Shown here: positions 8,288 through 17,399 of the stretch, piece after piece
Position numbering within the stretch: position 1 is the stretch's first letter
Layout: every line of letters starts with the position of its first letter
Source: Herbaspirillum sp. alder98
GTDB lineage: Bacteria > Pseudomonadota > Gammaproteobacteria > Burkholderiales > Burkholderiaceae_D
Assembly: GCF_020179755.1 (NCBI RefSeq)
Contig: NZ_JAIUCY010000001.1
Span: 124,001-188,000 of the forward strand
Reading direction: 5' to 3'
Length of the DNA stretch: 64,000 bases
Position numbers and translations under genes: made by a program
The notes under the pieces: model-generated
What the model was told of the DNA's origin: nothing
The model's database searches: none
What the model saw: the letters and a program-made list of their open reading frames with translations, nothing else

Positions 8288-10423
8288 CTACAAGCGTGCC
8301 GGGAAAGCCATCATCGTCGGCATTTGATGGGCCGATTGCCCCAGGTTTTCCGTCCTGGTGTAAACATCATTCTTGCCGGTGTGCGGGCTATGCCAGCCAT
8401 TGTTACCGGTGAACTCGGGATAATATTGAATACTGCGCGGTTGGCCAACTGCGGTCACCAGGAAGCCATCTGCATTCAACACCCATTTCTGGGTGCTTGC
8501 ACTGCTACAGGCAACGATTTCCAGTGTTGAATCCTTTTTTCCCTTTGGCGCTTCGTTGGGCGCGGCCAGGCAGGTATCCTTCTTTGCCCTCGACTTGAAT
8601 TGCTTCTCTTCTGCGTCATAACCCCACACCTGGGTACGACTACCGTCTATGCATCGCTCCAGGGTAACCGAGCCCGTCCCGGCATTGGCCGTCAGGCACA
8701 TGGAGTTGTCACGGTAAAAGGGGTCCACCCCACCAGCCTGCAGGCGTATGTTCTGCTCCGGATAAAAATAAGGTGAGCTCCAGTCAACGGTGAAACTCTG
8801 TTCCACCACCGGCATGGTGCCGGTTTTTACCTCGGCGGTGAACTTGAGAATATTAGGAATAGGCAACACCAGAGCCTCAGGCGGAATCAGCGGTGGCAAA
8901 CCCTCCAGCGTCGGCAACGTCGGCAGCGTAGTCGGCTTCGGCAATACACCCGCAATCAGCGTCGGCAAGGAAAACACCGGTAACGCGCGTCCAAGCAAGG
9001 TGCCGGTTTCCACGCTGGTGCCTACCGTGAACGTGCTGGTCCCGACGGTGCCCTTGTCAGCCTTGAAGATTGCCTGGAACGACGGCGTGAAATTGGCGTA
9101 GCTCATCGCCGAGAATTTATTCTTGTCGATGATCCAGCTGTCGTCCAGCAGGGGCAATGTGCCAAAGCAGGTATTGAGATCCTTCTTGCGCAGGTAGTCG
9201 CAGACACGATCTCCTTCAATTCGCGCATTCCACGTCCACCTGGCGGCGCTCGAGGAACTCTTGTTTTCGACCGTGTATTCACTGGTGCTGAACGAGACGT
9301 TGCGCACATTGTTTTGCAGCACGTTACCCTGCAGTTGCCCCGACACTTCAAACTCGCCGCCGAGATTGCCGCTGAGGGTGGCCACAGGCGGGCTCGCCGT
9401 ATTGATGCTGGCGCCGACATTGCCACTGATGAGGGCGGAGGCACCGACGGTACCGGTGATGCCCGCCGTGATGCCGCGGGTTTCTCCGATGTTGGTGGAG
9501 GCGTTGCCGTTATGCGGATAAGTTTCAATCAGTCTCACTGCAGGCGAAGCACTGCCCTGGCTGATCCAGAATCGATACTTGTTGGCAAAAGGCCCGACAA
9601 AATCCCCGCGCGCCTTCCCCGGAAAAGCCGGGCTTATCTGCGTGGCGAACGTTGCTTCCTGACGCAACTCGTCACTCAGATGCCAACCCGTACCGCCGCC
9701 TTCGGCAGGCGATACGGTAACAATGACGTACTTCGCGTTTTCCGTGCGAATCATGCGCCCGCTGGCATCGGTTTTGTGGATTGCCTTGGAGCCGGTCATG
9801 TCGATCTTGTAGTTGATTTCGACACTGGCGCCAGCGGCGCAATAGTCCTCTTGCTTGTACACGAAATCAACCATGTAATTAGGATCGATACGGGCTTTTT
9901 CCCAGTCGGTCTTTGGGTCTGGCGTGTGCTTCGGCAGGGCGCAAGCCATGTTTTCCCTGAGCAGGGTCACGGTGGCCGTGGCGCCGGTAAGCGGCACAGA
10001 CGGATTTTTCTCAGCGACCTTCCGGTCCTTCCCCGCCGCTAGCTTCGTCTTTACGAATGAAGGCTGGTCGCGCTGGTCGGTCACATTGAATTTATCGAGA
10101 GCATCCGTCAGCTTCCCCGCAGAAACATTGTCGCGAACAATCAGGTACGCCGGCCCCATCCTGGTTTTTTTCAGATAAACGCGCATGGCGTCGGTGACGG
10201 CAATTCCGCCCAGCTCACCCATCAGCGCAGCTTTCTTCGCGAGATCGCTGGACAAGTCGAAAACCAGCACGTCGCCTTGGTCGTACGCCTGAATCAGTGC
10301 AGAACTTTGAATGTTGGAATTGACGTCCACCGGTATCGGTGTCGATTTAGCAATTGCTTGGGGCGCGTAAAGCATTGTCCCGAGACAGGCGCCAGCGATC
10401 GCTGAAAGGAAGACATTTTTCAT
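8288..10423 (-). CDS. Leukocidin/hemolysin-family pore-forming toxin with ricin-type lectin domain
   Basis: A 711-residue secreted protein. Residues 1-25 are a Sec signal peptide. Residues of about 30-160 may be a pro-region. The cytolysin core covers about 200-550: SYANFTPSFQAIFKADKG (441-458) matches the leukocidin signature GFNPSF...K...TS.F, and 315-370 is a Gly/Ser/Thr/Ala-rich stretch with alternating apolar residues, as expected for a membrane-inserting beta-hairpin stem. A Pro/Leu-rich insert (about 482-528) interrupts the core. Residues of about 555-655 resemble a beta-trefoil lectin (paired Cys, QVW and QKW motifs). The order recalls Vibrio cholerae cytolysin and Aeromonas hemolysin. 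GGAG precedes the ATG. The gene is monocistronic with its own terminator and lies beside tRNA-Pro. Target cells are unknown. Confidence 0.82.
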   Translation of the reverse strand: MKNVFLSAIAGACLGTMLYAPQAIAKSTPIPVDVNSNIQSSALIQAYDQGDVLVFDLSSDLAKKAALMGELGGIAVTDAMRVYLKKTRMGPAYLIVRDNVSAGKLTDALDKFNVTDQRDQPSFVKTKLAAGKDRKVAEKNPSVPLTGATATVTLLRENMACALPKHTPDPKTDWEKARIDPNYMVDFVYKQEDYCAAGASVEINYKIDMTGSKAIHKTDASGRMIRTENAKYVIVTVSPAEGGGTGWHLSDELRQEATFATQISPAFPGKARGDFVGPFANKYRFWISQGSASPAVRLIETYPHNGNASTNIGETRGITAGITGTVGASALISGNVGASINTASPPVATLSGNLGGEFEVSGQLQGNVLQNNVRNVSFSTSEYTVENKSSSSAARWTWNARIEGDRVCDYLRKKDLNTCFGTLPLLDDSWIIDKNKFSAMSYANFTPSFQAIFKADKGTVGTSTFTVGTSVETGTLLGRALPVFSLPTLIAGVLPKPTTLPTLPTLEGLPPLIPPEALVLPIPNILKFTAEVKTGTMPVVEQSFTVDWSSPYFYPEQNIRLQAGGVDPFYRDNSMCLTANAGTGSVTLERCIDGSRTQVWGYDAEEKQFKSRAKKDTCLAAPNEAPKGKKDSTLEIVACSSASTQKWVLNADGFLVTAVGQPRSIQYYPEFTGNNGWHSPHTGKNDVYTRTENLGQSAHQMPTMMAFPARL

Positions 10424-10482
10424 TACAAACTCCAGTTGAATGAAATCGCAGGAGATCGTGTTGATCCCTTTCCCTCCCTGGC

Positions 10483-10514
10483 AACAATATTATTCTTTTA
10501 GAAACAATATTGTT
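10483..10514. promoter_or_regulatory. Tandem AACAATATT repeats upstream of the toxin gene
   Basis: AACAATATTATT (10483) and AACAATATTGTT (10503) start 20 bases apart, i.e. about two helical turns, some 60-90 bases before the toxin ATG in an AT-rich region. The second copy is a perfect 12-bp palindrome. This fits a dimeric repressor or activator site. The rest of 10515-10720 contains only an AT-only hairpin (about 10682-10701) just after the next gene's stop codon. Confidence 0.35.
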
Positions 10515-10720
10515 TTACAGCATTTTTTACGGAAAGGTTGTTATTTTTGCAATTTTTTCATTCAAACCTGGCGGTGTCGGGCAAAGATAATCCACGAGAT
10601 GTGATCATCCCGACGCGGCTACGCTGCCGCCGATAAACCAGCAGCACGTGATTGCGCATTACGTGTGAAAAACGTTATTTGAAAAATATTAAGATATTTT
10701 TTTGCGGAGGAAGCAGAAGG

Positions 10721-10990
10721 TCAACCGAGCCGCCAATTGCTGCGGTGCTGCCCTTTGGAACGGATGATATGCATCTCGTCATCTGCGTTGACTGCTTCTG
10801 CAAAGCCTTGGGGAGTGCGCCGGAATACTTCTTTGCCGGCACGCGTGAGATTGAATGCACCACCAAGATTGGGGATGCCAAGCCCCTTGGAAATGACGCT
10901 CTTGACCACTGGCCGCGGCACGATGCGGAATTCGCCCTTGAACACGCTATACATCCAGCGCAGTTCTTCACCTGTCAGTTCGAGTTCCAT
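10721..10990 (-). CDS. Hypothetical protein (89 aa)
   Basis: An 89-residue basic protein starting MELELTGEELRWMYSVFKGE. AGAAGGA lies seven bases before the ATG, which supports it as a true gene. No family recognised. A possible helix-turn-helix-like N-terminal half (TGEELRWMYSVF, VVKSVISKGLGIPNLGGAFNLT) is only a suggestion; if so it could regulate the divergent-side toxin gene, but both read on the same strand. Confidence 0.65.
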   Translation of the reverse strand: MELELTGEELRWMYSVFKGEFRIVPRPVVKSVISKGLGIPNLGGAFNLTRAGKEVFRRTPQGFAEAVNADDEMHIIRSKGQHRSNWRLG

Positions 10991-11033
10991 TTTGATTTCC
11001 TTCTGGAAATAAAATAAATCCTATCACGAAGCC

Positions 11034-11051
11034 CATTGCGCTAACGCAATG
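11034..11051. repeat. Short perfect inverted repeat
   Basis: CATTGCG-CTAA-CGCAATG, a seven-bp stem, in the 191-base spacer between the 89-aa gene and the TonB-like gene. No U-run on either side, so an intrinsic terminator is unlikely; an operator is possible. Confidence 0.3.
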
Positions 11052-11181
11052 ATTTCGCTCATCAGCAGCAAAAAACCGCTAATGGTTGACGAGCAGTAAA
11101 GGAATCGTTGGAAATTTGGCGTCATCCACGCCAAAGCTTGCCATCGCTACAACGTGCCGTTTTCTAATGAAACCCGGTCCC

Positions 11182-12021
11182 TCAGCGAGCGCTGAAAAAT
11201 TCCTTCATCAGGAAAGCCTGCAATCCCTGGGTATCGGTCAGGCGCGCCGACAAGGTCACTACCCTGCCCAGTCGTTGCGAGTCCCAACTGAAGTCGCCCG
11301 AATAATATTTACGGATCAGGGCGATCATGCTGTCGACAATGGCCAGCTCGACATTGCCGCCGGGTCCGGCGTCGACCTCGATGGTTTGCCGCTGGCTGCG
11401 GCGCTGGTCATCGGTCCAGCCCCTAAACGAATACTGAGCCACACGCGGGCCTTTGCTGATGATCTCGAACACGCCATTGGTGCCGCGACCACGACGCTCC
11501 TGGAAGGCGATATTGGCGCGCGCGATGTCATTGGCCGAGGGGTTCTCTGCGGCCCGAGCGGCGGCGTTCTCTTTGGCGGCGACATCCTCCGCCGCCTGGC
11601 GGCGCTCACGGTTGCGATTCATCATCGAACTGAAGTCCATCTCCGGCGCGGCCTCGGCGACCGGCGCGGTGATCGAATTGGGCGTCGGGGGCGCCTGCGG
11701 AGGCGCCGCCGCACGTGCAGTCTGACGTGGCGGGGCAGCGCGCTTTGGCGCAGGCTTGGTCACCGCTTTCTTCGGCTGCACCGCTGGCTTGGGCTCGGCG
11801 CGCGGCGGCTCGGGACGTGGCGCTGGCGGCTTGATGAAGGTAACTTGCAACGGGGCATCCGGCTTGCCCGGCGTTTCCAGCTTCGGCGGCACATCGAGCT
11901 TGGCGCGCAACACCGAAAACAGGATCACGTGCACCAATACCGACAGTGCCAAGCCGAGCACCGTCCTGCGGCGCGCGCGTGAAACCGAATCGGATTGGAT
12001 CAACGAACTGAAAAAACTCAT
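11182..12021 (-). CDS. TonB-like inner-membrane-anchored periplasmic protein
   Basis: A short cytoplasmic N-terminus, one membrane anchor (about 20-40, LGLALSVLVHVILF), a long Pro/Lys/Ala-rich stretch (about 50-135) able to span the periplasm, and a folded C-terminal domain (about 185-279, containing GVFEIISKGPRVAQYSFRGW). This layout is that of TonB/TolA-type energy transducers, but the C-terminus lacks an obvious TonB YP motif and no exbBD genes are nearby. The start at 12021 gives a normal anchor position; a start at 12096 would be inside a 20-bp palindrome. Confidence 0.65.
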   Translation of the reverse strand: MSFFSSLIQSDSVSRARRRTVLGLALSVLVHVILFSVLRAKLDVPPKLETPGKPDAPLQVTFIKPPAPRPEPPRAEPKPAVQPKKAVTKPAPKRAAPPRQTARAAAPPQAPPTPNSITAPVAEAAPEMDFSSMMNRNRERRQAAEDVAAKENAAARAAENPSANDIARANIAFQERRGRGTNGVFEIISKGPRVAQYSFRGWTDDQRRSQRQTIEVDAGPGGNVELAIVDSMIALIRKYYSGDFSWDSQRLGRVVTLSARLTDTQGLQAFLMKEFFSAR

Positions 12022-12076
12022 ACCTTGCGGCAGCAATGCCGGAGCGTCCGGCCAGAGGTCTCGAGGTGAAATGGAA

Positions 12077-12096
12077 ATGAGGCCTGCAGGCCTCAT
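12077..12096. repeat. Perfect 20-bp palindrome
   Basis: ATGAGGCCTGCAGGCCTCAT is its own reverse complement. It lies 56 bases upstream of the TonB-like gene. It may be a regulator site or a cruciform/terminator relic; there is no U-run. Confidence 0.5.
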
Positions 12097-12179
12097 CGTT
12101 TATGTCCAACACAACATTCTAACGTCTTGCGCCCCGATATGGCGAACCAGGCCCCTGCCCATCGGCCAAACTGAGTAAA

Positions 12180-12431
12180 TCAGCGTCGCCAATGACCGCG
12201 ATGCCCACCCCAGCCGCCGCCGTAACCGAAGTAGAACGACGACGAGTAAGGTGCCACATACACCGGTTGCGCCGGATAGGCGCCATAGGCACCATAAGCG
12301 GGATAGGCAGGGTAAGTCGGATAAGCCACCGGCGCGCCACCATAATAAGAATCATAGGGAACAGCCACGCAGCCAGCCAGCGCCAAGGCCGGTACCAGCA
12401 CCAGCAGGATGCGCGAGAATTTACGGATCAT
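12180..12431 (-). CDS. Small Tyr/Gly/Pro-rich lipoprotein
   Basis: An 83-residue precursor with a lipoprotein signal ending LAGC at about residue 20. The mature part is low-complexity with repeated YPxYPAYGAYGAYP-like motifs and a Gly/His/Arg C-terminus. GAGGAG lies about seven bases before the ATG at 12431. It resembles the lipoprotein at 5911-6138 in size and composition. No known catalytic domain. Confidence 0.75.
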   Translation of the reverse strand: MIRKFSRILLVLVPALALAGCVAVPYDSYYGGAPVAYPTYPAYPAYGAYGAYPAQPVYVAPYSSSFYFGYGGGWGGHRGHWRR

Positions 12432-12657
12432 GATCATGCTCCTCAGGCCCGAGGTCGATTTGGCACCGACGCACGAGCCGACAATCTGTCGACTATGGCG
12501 CACATGCCTAAAACACACCATCAGGCTTACCATTTGTTACGCGGCATGGTTCCTGGCAGGGCTTATATAATCATGCAGCGCCGCCTAGCCGGTCAGTCAT
12601 TACAACAACGTCGAGACCTTTATCGGGCGGCAGCACCGCCCCACCAATTAATTGCCC

Positions 12658-13806
12658 ATGACATCCTCCCGCACCCTGCCCCGCCCCGTCGTCGTCATCG
12701 CACCGGACTCATTCAAGGGGTCGCTGAGCGCCGAACAGGTTGCCAGTGCCATCGGCGCCGGCATCCAAGCCGCCATCCCGAATGCCGAGATACGTCTGAA
12801 ACCCATTGCCGATGGCGGTGAAGGCACGCTCGATGCCTTGCTGCATGCGGGCGGCCAGCGACTGGACGTGCGTTGCCGCAATGCGGCCGGCCAACCTATG
12901 CAAGCGCCGGTCGGTCTGCTCGACAATGGCAGCGCAGTGATCGAGTCGGCCTCGATCGTCGGCCTGACCGATACCGATGGCACGGCAGTGACGGTCGACC
13001 AGCGCAGCACGCTGGGTATTGGCGATGCACTGCTGGCCGTGCTGGAACACGACGTCAGCCAGGTGCTGGTGGCGCTGGGCGGCAGCAGCACCAACGATGG
13101 CGGCGCCGGCCTGCTGGTTGCGCTGGGCGCTCGGTTGCTCGACGCCGAAGGTTGCGAGGTGCCGCCGCTGCCGTCGCAATTGCACCGCGTCGCCAGCGTT
13201 GATGCGTCGGCCATTGACGCGCGGGTGGCAAAGGTCAAACTCGTGGCGATGTCGGACGTCGACAATCCGCTTTGCGGCGAACATGGAGCCACCGCCGTAT
13301 TCGGGCCACAGAAAGGCGTGTTGCCGGAGCAGGTGGCAACGCTCGATGCGGCGCTCGGTCATTTCGCCGAGGTATTGGAGCGTGCGTTGGGACGCCATGC
13401 GAAAGACCTGCCGGGCGCAGGTGCCGCCGGCGGCCTTGGTTATGCTTTGCTGATGCTGGGTGGGCATTTCCAGTCCGGCGCAGAAACCGTGGCCGACCAT
13501 ATTGGCCTGGACGATGCGCTCGCGGGCGCGCACTGGATGATTACCGGCGAAGGCCGCAGCGATGCCCAGACACTGCACGGGAAAGCACCCTTCATCGCCA
13601 GCCAGCGCGCGCGTCGCGCCGGAGTGGAAACCACGCTGCTGTCAGGCGGCATCGATCGCAAGTCGCTGGATCGCTTGCAGGGCAGCTTCGCCGGCTGCTT
13701 TTCGATTGTCTTCGGCCCTACCCGGCTGGAAGACGCCATTGCCGATGCGCCACAGTTATTGCAAGCCAGTGCCGAGCAGATTGCGCGGTTGTGGCATACC
13801 CGCTGA
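12658..13806 (+). CDS. garK: Glycerate 2-kinase (GlxK/GarK family)
   Basis: Phosphorylates D-glycerate to 2-phosphoglycerate, feeding glyoxylate or glucarate breakdown into glycolysis. Family marks are PDSFKGSLSA near the N-terminus, IADGGEGTLDAL, LGGSSTNDGGAG, SDVDNPLCGEHGA and ITGEGRSDAQTLHGKAP. Length (382 residues) is normal. The ATG at 12658 is preferred over a TTG two codons earlier; no good ribosome site is seen. It stands alone, divergent from the lipoprotein gene, and ends at an intrinsic terminator. The symbol is by family; glxK is equally possible. Confidence 0.92.
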   Translation: MTSSRTLPRPVVVIAPDSFKGSLSAEQVASAIGAGIQAAIPNAEIRLKPIADGGEGTLDALLHAGGQRLDVRCRNAAGQPMQAPVGLLDNGSAVIESASIVGLTDTDGTAVTVDQRSTLGIGDALLAVLEHDVSQVLVALGGSSTNDGGAGLLVALGARLLDAEGCEVPPLPSQLHRVASVDASAIDARVAKVKLVAMSDVDNPLCGEHGATAVFGPQKGVLPEQVATLDAALGHFAEVLERALGRHAKDLPGAGAAGGLGYALLMLGGHFQSGAETVADHIGLDDALAGAHWMITGEGRSDAQTLHGKAPFIASQRARRAGVETTLLSGGIDRKSLDRLQGSFAGCFSIVFGPTRLEDAIADAPQLLQASAEQIARLWHTR

Positions 13807-13830
13807 GGCGAGATTTATTCAACTTGGAAC

Positions 13831-13855
13831 ACGTCCTCTCCCGAGGGCGTTTTTT
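13831..13855 (+). terminator. Intrinsic terminator of glycerate kinase gene
   Basis: ACGTCCTC-TCCC-GAGGGCGT followed by a run of T, 25 bases after the stop codon. One G-U pair in an otherwise perfect 8-bp stem. Confidence 0.75.
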
Positions 13856-14268
13856 CAACGTAACGGCTTTGCGCGTTGCCACGGTGCATGAATGATTTCC
13901 CTAAAGGAAATTACACCCGTTACGCCCCATCACGATCTCGCTCGAATCGCCAGAAGCCTCATGTTTTATGACGCAGCGCGGCATTTGCGGTGCTAGAATC
14001 AGCAAACGCGTCATCGGCATTTACTAATAATAAATAATTACCTGCCGAACGACCGGATTAATGGCAATTCGCAACATTACTTCAAGCAACCTTGCTGCAT
14101 TGCAATAACTGTCCGCCCTGCAGTCGCCTTTCGATTGCGCATCATCTGCTGATCTCGTTTCACGCACTTTCTCTGCGCTAGTAAAGCCTTTACAGCGCCC
14201 CCCGATCCACGCACGTCCGTTGCGCTGGCAAACCCTGTGCGCGTGATTAATTATTCCAATTAACAAAA
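13856..14268. other. Intergenic spacer before acyltransferase gene
   Basis: 413 bases without a supported gene. The part around 14020-14045 is strikingly AT-rich (ACTAATAATAAATAATTA) compared with the surroundings, and could carry the promoter of the acyltransferase gene. A 110-codon minus-strand frame here has no family resemblance. Confidence 0.4.
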
Positions 14269-16287
14269 ATGAAAATACATTACCGAAGAGAAATCGATGG
14301 CCTGCGGGCCGTTGCAGTGGTTGCGGTCGTGCTGTTTCATGCGGGGTTCGATGCATTTTCCGGCGGTTACACAGGCGTCGACATCTTCTTTGTCATCAGC
14401 GGCTTTCTCATTTCGCTCATCCTGATCAAGGAACTCGACACCGGGACCTTTTCTATCGTCTCGTTCTATGAGCGTCGTGCCCGCCGCATCATGCCGGCAT
14501 TGTTGCTGGTGATGCTCGCCTGCCTTCCTTTCGCCTGGTTTCTGCTATCTCCGCCCGACATGAAGGGCTTCGCGCAGAATGTAGTGGCCGTGATGCTGTT
14601 CGCATCCAATATCTTCTTCTGGCGCTCGGCTGGATATTTCGACTCAGACTCCGACCTCAAGCCGCTGCTGCACACGTGGAGCCTGTCGGTCGAAGAACAG
14701 TTCTACATCTTCTTTCCGCTGATTCTCTGGCTGTGCTGGCGTTACGCCCGCCGTGCCACGCCGCTGATTCTCACCGTCATCCTGCTGGCCAGTCTTTGGG
14801 CCGCCCACAAGATGGCGCCGGTTGCGGCAGGTGCCAATTTCTTCCTGCTACCCACGCGCGCCTGGGAGTTATTGATCGGCACCCTGTGCGCCATGCACGT
14901 GTCGCGAAAAAACTATGTGACACCCACAGGAATGGTGCCCGAGATCGGTAGCCTGGTCGGGTTGGCGGCCATTGTCTATTCCATCTTTGCGTTCGACAAA
15001 AATACGCCCTTCCCCAGTTTTTACGCTCTCGTTCCAACGGTGGGTGCCGCGCTCATCATCCTTCTGGCCACGCAGCAAACCATCACCGGCCGCTACATCC
15101 TTGGCAACCGGCCCACTGTCCTGATCGGATTGATCAGCTATAGCGCCTATCTCTGGCATCAACCGCTGTTTGCCTTTGCGCGCTACGACAGCGCCAACGG
15201 GCTGACCGCGTGGCAGCTCTGCGCGCTCGCGGTGATCGCATTCGTTCTTGGGTATTTCACCTGGAAATATGTGGAGGCGCCATTTCGCAGTAAATCCACC
15301 GTCACGCGCAAACAGATCTTTTCGTTTGCGGCGCTCGCCTCGAGCCTGTTCCTGGCGGTGGGATTGGCCGGCCATGTCTCGAAGGGTTTCGTGATGCGCA
15401 TGGACCCGACAGCCGTGGCCTATCTCGATAAGTTTGATCTGCGTTATCCGACATGGTCGTATTACAAGACCAGTGACTGGTTTAACAATTTCAGAATCGA
15501 ATGCGATTACTACGACGTGCCCAAACAATGGTCGGGCAACAGTACCCAGATGCCGAAACAGATTTCCAGCAGCTGCCACACCCGGGACGCTCAGAAAAGC
15601 CACGCCATCTTCCTGTGGGGTGACAGCCATGCGCAGCAGTTCTATAGCGGCCTGAAGAAAAACCTGCCGCAGTCATGGCAGATCCTTCAGATCGCTTCAT
15701 CCGGATGCAGGCCCATGCTGGTCATGGCCGACAGCGCCGACAACTACTGCACCCACTCGAACTTCCACGCGCTGCAGAGCATCGGGGCGAATCATCCTGA
15801 AGTGGTCCTGATCGCGCAGGAACAGGGCCATGACATCGCACACATGCAGAAAATGGCCGAAGCGTTAAAGGCGCTGGGCGTACGAAAAGTCCTGTTCGCC
15901 GGCCCCACTCCCCACTGGCAAAAAGGCGGCTTGCCGACCTTGATTGCTACCCGGTTCTGGGGCCATGTTCCGGACCACACCTTTTATGGCTTGAACATGA
16001 AGGTGAAGGGAATCGACGACCGTTTCAAGGCAGATTTCCACAATGCGCCCCAAGCCGAATATGTCAGCCTGTTCGACCACTTCTGCAACGCGGCAGGATG
16101 CCAGACCATCGTGAATGGCTCCATCGACAATGTGACGACGTACGATTACGGGCATCTCGCGGCGATTGCATCCGATTCGATTGCCAGATCGGCGCTGGTA
16201 CCGAAGATACTTGAGACCGAGGCAGCACAGACATCAACCGCCATCGTCACTCACTTCAACCCAAACACTTCGGCCAGCAACTCATAA
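14269..16287 (+). CDS. OatA-type O-acyltransferase (Acyltransferase_3 + SGNH)
   Basis: A 672-residue inner-membrane acyl carrier plus periplasmic transferase. The N-terminal half is an Acyltransferase_3 domain of about ten membrane helices starting REIDGLRAVAVVAVVLFHAG, with the conserved VDIFFVISGFLIS and HTWSLSVEEQFYI motifs. The C-terminal SGNH hydrolase-like domain begins near residue 445 with the nucleophile motif WGDSHAQ and ends with a DYGH segment near 627. Such proteins O-acetylate peptidoglycan, O-antigen or exopolysaccharide. It stands alone on the plus strand and its last 37 bases overlap the end of the convergent gene at 16251. Confidence 0.9.
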   Translation: MKIHYRREIDGLRAVAVVAVVLFHAGFDAFSGGYTGVDIFFVISGFLISLILIKELDTGTFSIVSFYERRARRIMPALLLVMLACLPFAWFLLSPPDMKGFAQNVVAVMLFASNIFFWRSAGYFDSDSDLKPLLHTWSLSVEEQFYIFFPLILWLCWRYARRATPLILTVILLASLWAAHKMAPVAAGANFFLLPTRAWELLIGTLCAMHVSRKNYVTPTGMVPEIGSLVGLAAIVYSIFAFDKNTPFPSFYALVPTVGAALIILLATQQTITGRYILGNRPTVLIGLISYSAYLWHQPLFAFARYDSANGLTAWQLCALAVIAFVLGYFTWKYVEAPFRSKSTVTRKQIFSFAALASSLFLAVGLAGHVSKGFVMRMDPTAVAYLDKFDLRYPTWSYYKTSDWFNNFRIECDYYDVPKQWSGNSTQMPKQISSSCHTRDAQKSHAIFLWGDSHAQQFYSGLKKNLPQSWQILQIASSGCRPMLVMADSADNYCTHSNFHALQSIGANHPEVVLIAQEQGHDIAHMQKMAEALKALGVRKVLFAGPTPHWQKGGLPTLIATRFWGHVPDHTFYGLNMKVKGIDDRFKADFHNAPQAEYVSLFDHFCNAAGCQTIVNGSIDNVTTYDYGHLAAIASDSIARSALVPKILETEAAQTSTAIVTHFNPNTSASNS

Positions 16288-17252
16288 GAGCGCATGCGCG
16301 CCGCGTGATCGTGGATGATGCTCACCACCATCACTTCGGATGCACGATAACTCCGGGCCACCGCTTCGATCTGCTGGCGGACGGTGGCCGGACTGCCGAT
16401 GATCGCGCGCCGCCCTGGCGGCAACGCGTCAATGGTCATCTGCTGCTGCTCGAAGAAGCGTAATGCGGTCTGCACCGAGGGCACCTTGTCCAGCCGTCGG
16501 CCGCTATGCATGTGCCACAGGCGCATCGCATAACTGCTGGCGAGCTCCCGCGCTTGCGCATCGGTGTCGGCGCAGATGACCTGCAATGCCACCCCGCTAT
16601 GGGCCTGCCCCATCTCTGGCGATGCGATGAAATCGCGATGATAGGCGTCGCACACAGCGGCGCCTGCGGCATGGATGAAGTCGGCAAACATGTAAGGCAG
16701 CCCCAGTTCGGCAGCCCAGATACCGCTCTGGGAAGATGAGCCGAGCAGCCAGGTTTGCGGCGTTTCAGGGCGGCCAGGCAGCTCTGCCAGACGTGCAAAC
16801 GGGTGTTCTGCAGGTACGCAATCGAGCTGATAAGCCAGCAGTTCGTTGAGCTGTTCGAAGAAGTCGTCAGCCGGACGCTGGCGGCGATCACGCTGCAGCG
16901 CCGATGCCGTCAGCGAATCACTGCCCGGTGCGCGCCCCAGGCCAAGATCGATACGACCCGGGTACAGGCCTGCCAGCATGCCGAACGACTCGGCCACTTT
17001 CAGTGGACTGTAATGCGGCAACATCACGCCACCGCTGCCGACCCTGAGACGACGGGTGGTGGCGGCAATGGGGCCGATCAACACCTCCGGGCTGGCGCAT
17101 GCCAATGAAGGGCTGCCATGATGCTCGGCCACCCAGTAGCGATGAAAGCCGAGCCGGTCCGCCAGTTGCGCCAGTTCCAATACGTTGCGCAGCGCCTGTG
17201 CGCTGCTGGCGCCTTCCGAGACGGGAGCCTGATCGAGTACGCTGATTTTCAT
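16251..17252 (-). CDS. Luciferase-like flavin-dependent monooxygenase (LLM family)
   Basis: A 333-residue TIM-barrel protein of the group that includes E. coli YhbW. Visible marks: SVLDQAPVSEG at the N-terminus, FHRYWVAEHHG, SGGVMLPHYSPLKVAE and GRIDLGLGRAPG. The physiological substrate of this group is generally unknown. Its 3' end overlaps the convergent acyltransferase gene by 37 bases. Not functionally linked to the glycan genes as far as can be seen. Confidence 0.88.
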   Translation of the reverse strand: MKISVLDQAPVSEGASSAQALRNVLELAQLADRLGFHRYWVAEHHGSPSLACASPEVLIGPIAATTRRLRVGSGGVMLPHYSPLKVAESFGMLAGLYPGRIDLGLGRAPGSDSLTASALQRDRRQRPADDFFEQLNELLAYQLDCVPAEHPFARLAELPGRPETPQTWLLGSSSQSGIWAAELGLPYMFADFIHAAGAAVCDAYHRDFIASPEMGQAHSGVALQVICADTDAQARELASSYAMRLWHMHSGRRLDKVPSVQTALRFFEQQQMTIDALPPGRRAIIGSPATVRQQIEAVARSYRASEVMVVSIIHDHAARMRSYELLAEVFGLK

Positions 17253-17399
17253 GAGACGAGATCGCTAACAAATCAAAAAATGGACCTTAGCATGACACCG
17301 GGATACGCGTATCCCCGCCGTCGATCTCGCCTTAAAGAACTGCCTCCTGCGGAGACCGGCCTCTTACCCGGCCAATGGTGTTTCACCCTGCATGAAGGA

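Noticed and set aside
10682-10701. AT-only hairpin AAAAATAT / ATATTTTT
   Set aside because: Could end transcription of the 89-aa gene, but an all-AT stem of 8 bp is too weak to call.
14024-14356. A 110-codon minus-strand ORF before the acyltransferase
   Set aside because: No ribosome site, no family, overlaps the acyltransferase start.
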